This document shows positions 7,722 to 11,878 of a stretch of 11,878 nucleotides of DNA, piece after piece. Position numbers and translations under genes: made by a program. Under the pieces are notes generated by a model. That model had not been told where the DNA came from, did not search any database, and saw only the letters and a program-made list of their open reading frames with translations. Positions within the stretch are counted from its first letter, which is position 1. Each line of letters starts with the position of its first letter. The stretch lies in NCBI RefSeq assembly GCF_000159955.1, contig NZ_GG695979.1, forward strand, positions 1-11,878. The letters are read 5' to 3'. Source of the DNA: Paenibacillus sp. oral taxon 786 str. D14. Its GTDB lineage: Bacteria > Bacillota > Bacilli > Paenibacillales > Paenibacillaceae.

Positions 7722-8894
7722 GTGGATTTTCAAGCGGATGCCATAGATCGCGTTATTAATAACGCTGTAAGCGTATTGGAAAATAGCAAGCTGCAGATCC
7801 TGGAAATACTAGATTCGGCCCGGAATGAGCTGAAGATGCTCAATAACGAGTTACAGAATGTCATGAAGGAAACGGCGGAAACGGTAGAGAAGGTAGACCA
7901 GCTCGAGGTCAACTATCGGAAGTCCCGCATCCGGCTGACGGAAGTCAGCCGGGACTTCGTGCGTTATACCGAGGAAGATATTAAGCAAGCCTATGAAAAA
8001 GCAACCCAGCTCCAGCTCGACCTGCTCATTTACCGGGAGAAGGAAATGTATCTGAAGGCTCGCCGCGACGAACTGCAGAAGCGTGCACGCAACGTGGAGA
8101 AGTCGGTGGAGCGCGCCGAAACGATCAGCTCGCAGATGAGTGTTGTGCTGGAGTATTTTTCCGGTGAATTAGGACAAGTGACCCGGATTTTGGAATCTGC
8201 GAAGAACCGTCAGTTGATCGGATTGAAAATTATTTTGGCTCAGGAAGAGGAGCGCAAACGGATCTCCCGCGAGATTCACGACGGTCCTGCCCAGCTTCTG
8301 GCGAATCTAGTGCTAAGGACGGAAATTGTAGAAAGAATGCTTGCTAAGCAGGAATTTAAACTGGTGCAGGACGAAATAGTAGATTTGAAAGCGCAGGTCC
8401 GCTCGAGTTTGGAAGAGATGCGGAAGGTTATTTTCAACCTGCGGCCGATGGCATTGGATGATCTGGGATTGATTCCGACGCTGCGGAAGTATGTTCATGA
8501 CTACGAAGAAAAAACGAAGATAAGAGCAACCTTCGAAACCCGGGGGAAAGAGCACCGGTTGTCCTCTCCGATGGAGGCGGCGATCTTCCGGCTGGTGCAG
8601 GAAGCGTTGACCAATGCGGCGAAGCATGCTTTTCCAACTTATGTGGGCGTTGAAATCACGTACCAGGCACAAATGATCCGGATTGTGGTAACCGACAACG
8701 GGTTAGGCTTCAAAGTGGATCAGCTGGAACAGAAGACGAAAGAGCATACACACTTTGGATTGATAGGCATGCGGGAGAGAGTGGAGCTGCTCGAAGGCCG
8801 GATGGAAATTGAATCGGCGGCCAACTTGGGCACGAAAATCATCATTCATATCCCAACCAACTCAGATAAGAGAAAGGAGTACCAGGATGGATAG
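7722..8894 (+). CDS. degS: DegS, cytoplasmic sensor histidine kinase
   Basis: A 390-aa protein that in Bacillus autophosphorylates and transfers phosphate to DegU, controlling exoenzymes, motility and competence. It has no membrane segment, as in DegS. Residues about 20-175 are a long charged coiled-coil sensor region. The HisKA_3 dimerization domain carries REIHDGPAQLL with phospho-acceptor His186, close to His189 of B. subtilis DegS. The conserved stretch LRPMALDDLGLIPTLRKY follows. The HATPase domain has an N box around Asn298 (LVQEALTNAAKHA), G1 at DNGLGF (325-330) and G2 at FGLIGMRER (345-353). The start is the GTG at 7722, 5 nt after GGAGAAGG (7709-7716). No terminator is seen in the 47-bp gap upstream, so read-through from the glycosidase gene is possible. 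The 3' end overlaps degU by 8 bp, indicating translational coupling. Confidence 0.95.
   Translation: MDFQADAIDRVINNAVSVLENSKLQILEILDSARNELKMLNNELQNVMKETAETVEKVDQLEVNYRKSRIRLTEVSRDFVRYTEEDIKQAYEKATQLQLDLLIYREKEMYLKARRDELQKRARNVEKSVERAETISSQMSVVLEYFSGELGQVTRILESAKNRQLIGLKIILAQEEERKRISREIHDGPAQLLANLVLRTEIVERMLAKQEFKLVQDEIVDLKAQVRSSLEEMRKVIFNLRPMALDDLGLIPTLRKYVHDYEEKTKIRATFETRGKEHRLSSPMEAAIFRLVQEALTNAAKHAFPTYVGVEITYQAQMIRIVVTDNGLGFKVDQLEQKTKEHTHFGLIGMRERVELLEGRMEIESAANLGTKIIIHIPTNSDKRKEYQDG
7750..7765. repeat. Perfect 16-bp palindrome in degS codons 10-15
   Basis: GCGTTATTAATAACGC reads identically on both strands and sits 28 bp inside degS. It may be an operator or an mRNA hairpin near the start codon, or chance arising from codons for R-V-I-N-N-A. 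Confidence 0.5.
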
Positions 8895-9615
8895 TCTTAC
8901 TAGTGGAACCAGACAAGTGATTAAAGTTCTCCTGGCGGACGATCACCAGTTATTTCGCGAGGGTCTGAAGCGGATTTTGAATATGGAGGAAGACATCGAA
9001 GTCGTTGGCGAATGCGGCGACGGCGCCCAGGTGCTGGAAAGCTGCTTGCAGCTTCAGCCGGAAATCGTACTGATGGACATTAACATGCCATTGCTGAACG
9101 GCGTGGACGCTACGGCCGAGCTGCGCGAGGCGCTGCCGGATGTGAAGGTCATCATCCTGTCGATTCATGACGATGAGAGTTATGTTTTTGAAACGCTGCG
9201 CAAAGGTGCGACGGGTTACCTGCTCAAGGATATGGAGGCGGAGTCTCTGATCAATGCGATTCGCACGGTGGCAGAGGGCAATGCGTTCATTCACCCGAAG
9301 GTGACGGGCAAATTGATTCAGCAGCTGCGCCGGATGGAATACCTGAGCGAAACGGGAGCGATTGCCGAGGATACCGCGATCCGCGAAGCAGGCGTGAAAT
9401 TCGTAGCCGGCGACGACAACCCGCTGACCCGCCGGGAGGCCGAAGTGCTTCGCTTGATGGCGGAAGGCCGCAGCAACAAGATGATTGGCGAACATTTGTT
9501 TATTAGTGAGAAGACGGTTAAGAATCATGTCAGCAGTATTTTGCAAAAAATGGACGTCGACGATCGCACCCAAGCGGTTATTAATGCGATTAAGTTCGGT
9601 TGGGTCACCCTGTAA
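8887..9615 (+). CDS. degU: DegU, NarL/FixJ-type response regulator
   Basis: A 242-aa DNA-binding partner of DegS. The ATG at 8887 is chosen because AAAGGAG (8873-8879) lies 7 nt upstream and the receiver begins directly after (VIKVLLADDHQLFREGLKRI). The in-frame start at 8809 would lie deep inside degS. The receiver spans residues 12-128, with acidic Asp18/Asp19, phosphorylation site Asp64 (LMDINMP), Ser92 and Lys114 (YLLKDM). A linker of about 45 residues follows, then a LuxR-type helix-turn-helix (178-242) with LTRREAEVL and FISEKTVKNHVSSILQKM. B. subtilis DegU is 229 aa; this copy has a few extra N-terminal residues and a slightly longer linker. The 8-bp overlap with degS indicates coupled, near-equimolar synthesis. 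The downstream comFA-like gene fits the usual DegU neighbourhood. Confidence 0.96.
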   Translation: MDSLTSGTRQVIKVLLADDHQLFREGLKRILNMEEDIEVVGECGDGAQVLESCLQLQPEIVLMDINMPLLNGVDATAELREALPDVKVIILSIHDDESYVFETLRKGATGYLLKDMEAESLINAIRTVAEGNAFIHPKVTGKLIQQLRRMEYLSETGAIAEDTAIREAGVKFVAGDDNPLTRREAEVLRLMAEGRSNKMIGEHLFISEKTVKNHVSSILQKMDVDDRTQAVINAIKFGWVTL

Positions 9616-9953
9616 GACTGCAGGGGGATTCCAAATGGTGCTTACCGTCCTGCAGCTGGGTTTTGGAGGCTTGGCGGGAAACGGACAGGAGGCTGTCTGC
9701 GGCCGGGGTTACCATTTTATTCATGATCTTGAAAAGTGAGGCGAAGTTGCGGTTACATCCAGTGTCTTGACTGCTTTGGTGTCCCGGTTGCATCATGATC
9801 GCCTCTCGAACGAACGGCACCGGCCAATATACATAGTGGGTGGAAGGCTAACGGATTTGTTGATATACCTTGCTCTGCGGCTCCTTCTGTGCGAGCCCAG
9901 TAACCGACCTCTTGGCGGCGGCATATATTGTCGCTATAAGGGAGGTGGGTACG
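9616..9953. other. Intergenic region after degU with weak hairpin
   Basis: No convincing gene in 338 bp. CTGCAGG (9618-9624) and CCTGCAG (9649-9655) form a 7-bp stem with a 24-nt loop followed by CTGGGTTTT, at best a weak terminator of degSU. TCATGATC occurs twice (9721-9728 and 9793-9800) in partly similar surroundings. GAGGCGA (9738-9744) and TCGCCTC (9799-9805) are inverted. TTGACT at 9767-9772 resembles a -35, but the hexamer 18 bp on, CATCAT, is a poor -10. The long gap suggests the next gene is transcribed separately or by weak read-through. Confidence 0.5.
9939..9948 (+). promoter_or_regulatory. Strong RBS deciding the GTG start at 9954
   Basis: AGGGAGGTGG is nearly a perfect Shine-Dalgarno sequence; its GGAGG core (9941-9945) lies 8 nt before GTG 9954. 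This favours that GTG over an ATG at 9870 in the same frame, which has no such site and would place 28 residues before the membrane segment. Confidence 0.75.
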
Positions 9954-10373
9954 GTGGTTTCTTATATTGGCTGGATCCTTCTCAGCTACGGCTTGGCTGC
10001 GGCGTTGGTCCATGTTTTGCACGGAATGGTTCGGCAGGGAAAACGGAAGGATTGCAGGGTTCATTATATTTTGGTGACGAGCAATCATGAGAACCAATTG
10101 GAATGGTATTTGCGGGCGCTCTCGTGGTATGCGCGGCTGCGTGGTTTATCCCTGCAGGTCACGGTGTTGGACGAAAGCTCGCAGGACGATACGCTGGCGA
10201 TCTTGCGGAAGCTCGAAAAGCAAGGCGGGATAGAGCTCACCGTCATCGGTTTGGCGGTGGTGCAGCAAGAGGATGTGGAAGCGCATGCGGCCATGGTGGC
10301 CGAGGACGCGCCGGTCTGCATCGACCTTCGCGTACCGCGGGAGGCGGACAAAATTCCATATGTCCATGTGTAA
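9954..10373 (+). CDS. Small membrane-anchored protein with GT-A-like N-terminal motif
   Basis: A 139-aa protein of unknown function. The GTG start is set by the strong RBS upstream. Residues about 4-22 (YIGWILLSYGLAAALVHVL) form one transmembrane helix, followed by a basic stretch (RQGKRKD), so the rest should be cytoplasmic. Residues about 33-90 resemble the first beta-alpha-beta unit of a family 2 glycosyltransferase: a strand (HYILVTSNHENQLEWYLRAL) followed by VTVLDESSQDDTLAIL, like the 'DDGSTDDT' nucleotide-sugar loop. The protein is too short to hold the DXD metal site or acceptor domain, so catalysis is unlikely. From memory, similar small proteins occur between degU and comFA in Paenibacillus, but I cannot verify this. 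It may be a degenerate transferase, a binding subunit or a regulator. A terminator follows at 10422-10465. Confidence 0.75.
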   Translation: MVSYIGWILLSYGLAAALVHVLHGMVRQGKRKDCRVHYILVTSNHENQLEWYLRALSWYARLRGLSLQVTVLDESSQDDTLAILRKLEKQGGIELTVIGLAVVQQEDVEAHAAMVAEDAPVCIDLRVPREADKIPYVHV

Positions 10374-10392
10374 ACAACATATGACTAAGCAG

Positions 10393-10408
10393 GCGCATAG
10401 CTATGCGC
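10393..10408. repeat. Perfect 16-bp palindrome
   Basis: GCGCATAGCTATGCGC reads identically on both strands, 19 bp after the small membrane-protein gene and just before its terminator. It may be a protein-binding site or a transcript-end structure. Confidence 0.55.
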
Positions 10409-10421
10409 AGATTAAAGTGTG

Positions 10422-10465
10422 AAGCACACTCTTTTATGGCGAGAAGCCGAGGAGTGTGCTTTTTT
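10422..10465 (+). terminator. Intrinsic terminator after the small membrane-protein gene
   Basis: AAGCACACTC (10422-10431) is the exact reverse complement of GAGTGTGCTT (10452-10461), with a 20-nt loop, and six T follow at 10460-10465. It ends the transcript of the upstream gene and separates it from the comFA-like gene. Confidence 0.85.
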
Positions 10466-10803
10466 GCATTTTTACGGGTGAGATGGGGCGGCGGGGAGCT
10501 CTGAGGTCCAGATTGATGTGGATGGAGAGAAGGATGCGGTTGGGGGGGATTGAGGAGGTTGGGTGTGAAGGTGAGTAAATAAGGTGACGGGAAGTGGGAG
10601 GCAGAGCAGTAACAAGAGGTTGTAATAGGAAAATCAGAAAGTGGCATTGGAGGTGGACGGTGGTGGTCAGTGGTGTGAAGCGGGTTGGGCGGCGGGGAGT
10701 GAGTACGAGTGATGATGAGAGCTACGAGCAGTGCCTAGAAGACATGAGTAACTTGTAATATGCAGAGCACAATGTGCACCTGGGCTCGAAGTGGTGGCCG
10801 TTC
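10466..10803. other. G-rich, C-poor non-coding stretch
   Basis: No gene is supported. By hand count, positions 10501-10740 contain 108 G and 21 C on the + strand. The stretch includes a run of seven G (10542-10548) and six closely spaced GG pairs at 10649-10666, a pattern compatible with a two-tetrad G-quadruplex. Apparent reverse-strand reading frames are proline/histidine/serine-rich by-products of this composition. Confidence 0.6.
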
Positions 10804-10986
10804 TAACGGAACTCAGAGGCGTTATTTGCCTGGGATTGCAAGAATGGGGATTTTAACGGAACGAGGAGACCTTATTTGCACCATGTGTGGGAGTTTTACC
10901 TTCTTTTTGGCCGGATAAGGTCTGCAGGTTCCGTTATCCCGGGAAATAGCCGGGAAATAGGCAAATAAGGTCACTCAGTTCCGTTA
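10804..10986. repeat. Four-copy 26-bp repeat with perfect dyad arrangement
   Basis: Two forward copies (10804-10829, 10854-10879) and two inverted copies (10911-10936, 10961-10986) share the ends TAACGGAAC and, in most, GACCTTATTTGC. Copies within each arm start exactly 50 bp apart with 24-bp spacers, and both mirror pairs (1/4 and 2/3) are centred on 10895. Copy 1 has GGCG in place of GACC, and copy 3 ends TTATCCGG. Spacer sequences are unrelated, so only the repeats are conserved. It resembles a REP/BIME-like or MITE-like intergenic element; genome-wide recurrence is inferred and not visible here. Confidence 0.75.
10939..10960 (+). repeat. Exact 11-bp tandem duplication
   Basis: CCGGGAAATAG occurs twice head to tail (10939-10949, 10950-10960), filling almost all of the spacer between copies 3 and 4 of the 26-bp repeat. 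It probably arose by slippage or unequal exchange. Confidence 0.7.
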
Positions 10987-11035
10987 CGTGAAGCCAATTC
11001 TATTGTGGGGCGATAGGTATCTCGGGGTCATTAGG

Positions 11036-11065
11036 GTACCTCAATATGGGCGCTTTATTGAGTAC
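11036..11065 (+). promoter_or_regulatory. Inverted repeat upstream of the comFA-like gene
   Basis: GTACCTCAATA (11036-11046) and TATTGAGTAC (11056-11065) are complementary with one bulged C and a 9-nt loop. No T-run follows. It may be an operator or leader hairpin for the gene at 11222. No convincing promoter pair was identified between 10987 and 11203, although the region just upstream of the gene is A-rich. Confidence 0.4.
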
Positions 11066-11203
11066 AAGATGCGACATGAGGTGTGAGGATTTTGGTGAAA
11101 GAAGTCGAAGCAACGGAGAAATTTTGAAATTGAAAAAAACTAAGATCAGAAAAAGAGGAATTATCCGAAAACTGTTGAAATATGGATAAAGATGTTAGAA
11201 ATT

Positions 11204-11209
11204 AGGAGG
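11204..11209 (+). promoter_or_regulatory. RBS of the comFA-like gene
   Basis: AGGAGG lies 12 nt before GTG 11222 and 3 nt before an in-frame GTG at 11213. The first spacing is long and the second too short, so 11222 is preferred. A TTG at 11220 has better spacing but reads straight into TGA. Confidence 0.6.
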
Positions 11210-11221
11210 ACGGTGGAAATT

Positions 11222-11878
11222 GTGAGAGGGAGTCTGTATGCCGTACGCACTAAGTCAGGATGGCAGCTTCGTGCGAGTTTGGATTTGCACGTTGACTTGT
11301 TGTGGTGGATAGATAGGGGGGCGCACGCAATCTATTTATTATCGGAAGGGTTACCGTTCGGTTGGGCGGTTGAGGCTAGAGATTCCTTCAAGGCGTTCAG
11401 TGAGATGGATCGGTGGGCAAAGCGGGAATGGGATCATTTTTTGATGCGGACCTTGCAGGAGGAAATCAAAGCGGAGGCTAGGCTGATTCATCCGGCTGAG
11501 CCGTTAGATGAGGGTGCCCTGGTAGGTCGGCACCGGGGGTGGCTGGTGAAGGATGGCCAAGTCACGGCATGGGGACGGATGTTTATACATAGCGGGAATA
11601 GCGGGGATCCCAGGATGGGAATGAGGTTGACGGGACGGATTGAGGACACATTGGAATTAGAAAAGGATACGGAAAGGGAGATGAGGACGGGAATGTGGAT
11701 GGAGAAAAAGGTCGGGGCCACGGGAAAAAGAGCCTTATCGAGCATTAATAAAGTGAGAGGTTTGGGTGCTAAAGCGGAGGTGTGCGATCAGGGGCAATAC
11801 TCCATGCAGATGGATGGAGTAGGCGGGCCGACCGTGAGGGAGTGGGACGACGAGCATGACTCTCGGCGCGGGGGATCG
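11222..11878 (+). CDS. 5' part of a probable ComFA-like DNA-uptake helicase (runs off the window)
   Basis: The frame stays open for 219 codons from GTG 11222 to the last base, so the gene is cut by the window edge. The protein begins MRGSLYAVRTKSGWQLRASL and contains DLLWWIDRG, LPFGWAVEA and the charged segment EMDRWAKREWDHFLMRTLQEEI. Assignment rests on position after degU and on resemblance, from memory, to the N-terminal extension of Paenibacillus ComFA-like DEAD/DEAH helicases, which power uptake of transforming DNA. No Walker A, DEAD box or zinc cysteines are reached, so the helicase itself is not seen. Residues about 115-219 are Gly/Met/Glu/Arg-rich and look poorly conserved; the DNA there is strongly purine-rich. 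If the true gene is different, it is at least a real coding frame with an AGGAGG site. Confidence 0.7.
   Translation, partial: MRGSLYAVRTKSGWQLRASLDLHVDLLWWIDRGAHAIYLLSEGLPFGWAVEARDSFKAFSEMDRWAKREWDHFLMRTLQEEIKAEARLIHPAEPLDEGALVGRHRGWLVKDGQVTAWGRMFIHSGNSGDPRMGMRLTGRIEDTLELEKDTEREMRTGMWMEKKVGATGKRALSSINKVRGLGAKAEVCDQGQYSMQMDGVGGPTVREWDDEHDSRRGGS

Noticed and set aside
9912..9940. TTGGCG - 17 bp - TATAAG as a promoter for the small membrane-protein gene
   Set aside because: Transcription would begin near 9947, removing the strong ribosome binding site at 9939-9948.
10360..10422. 20-codon open frame ending in the palindrome region
   Set aside because: It overlaps the end of the preceding gene, its GGGAGG is 15 nt away, and it contains the 16-bp palindrome; no sign of a real peptide gene.
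10243..10647. 134-aa reverse-strand open frame
   Set aside because: Pro/His/Ser-rich product of the G-rich strand bias; it crosses the terminator and the 3' end of the small membrane-protein gene.

Overview
The window looks like chromosomal DNA of a Paenibacillus-type member of the Bacillota. The evidence is an SLH-anchored surface protein, a 'stalk'-domain (copper amine oxidase N-terminal-like) secreted protein, an overlapping degS-degU pair, frequent GTG starts behind strong AGGAGG-type ribosome binding sites, and a comFA-like gene after degU. All identifiable genes are on the + strand. No tRNA, rRNA, CRISPR array, transposase or phage gene is visible.

Layout. Positions 1-202 hold two terminator-like hairpins and a sigma-A-type promoter. 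Positions 203-4255 encode a 1350-aa secreted S-layer-type protein with about eight Ig-like/SwmB repeats and three C-terminal SLH domains, closed by a strong terminator. Positions 4309-4881 are non-coding: first a possibly structured segment, then a cluster of DnaA-box-like 9-mers at 4636-4761. Positions 4882-7674 encode a large secreted phosphodiester glycosidase (NAGPA) family protein with Ig-like, possible carbohydrate-binding and stalk domains. Positions 7722-8894 are degS and 8887-9615 are degU, overlapping by 8 bp. After a 338-bp gap, 9954-10373 encodes a small membrane-anchored protein resembling the start of a GT-A glycosyltransferase. Positions 10374-11221 are non-coding and hold a terminator, a very G-rich stretch and a dyad-symmetric set of four 26-bp repeats. 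Positions 11222-11878 are the 5' part of a gene that runs off the window, probably the N-terminal extension of a ComFA-like competence helicase.

Functional picture. The first two genes act at the cell surface: one displays Ig repeats on the wall through SLH domains, the other is an exported glycosidase. DegS/DegU is the cytoplasmic two-component switch that in Bacillus controls exoenzymes, motility and competence. The last gene fits the degU-comFA neighbourhood of Bacillota. The most unusual signals are non-coding: the DnaA-box cluster far from any replication gene, and the symmetric four-copy repeat upstream of the comFA-like gene.
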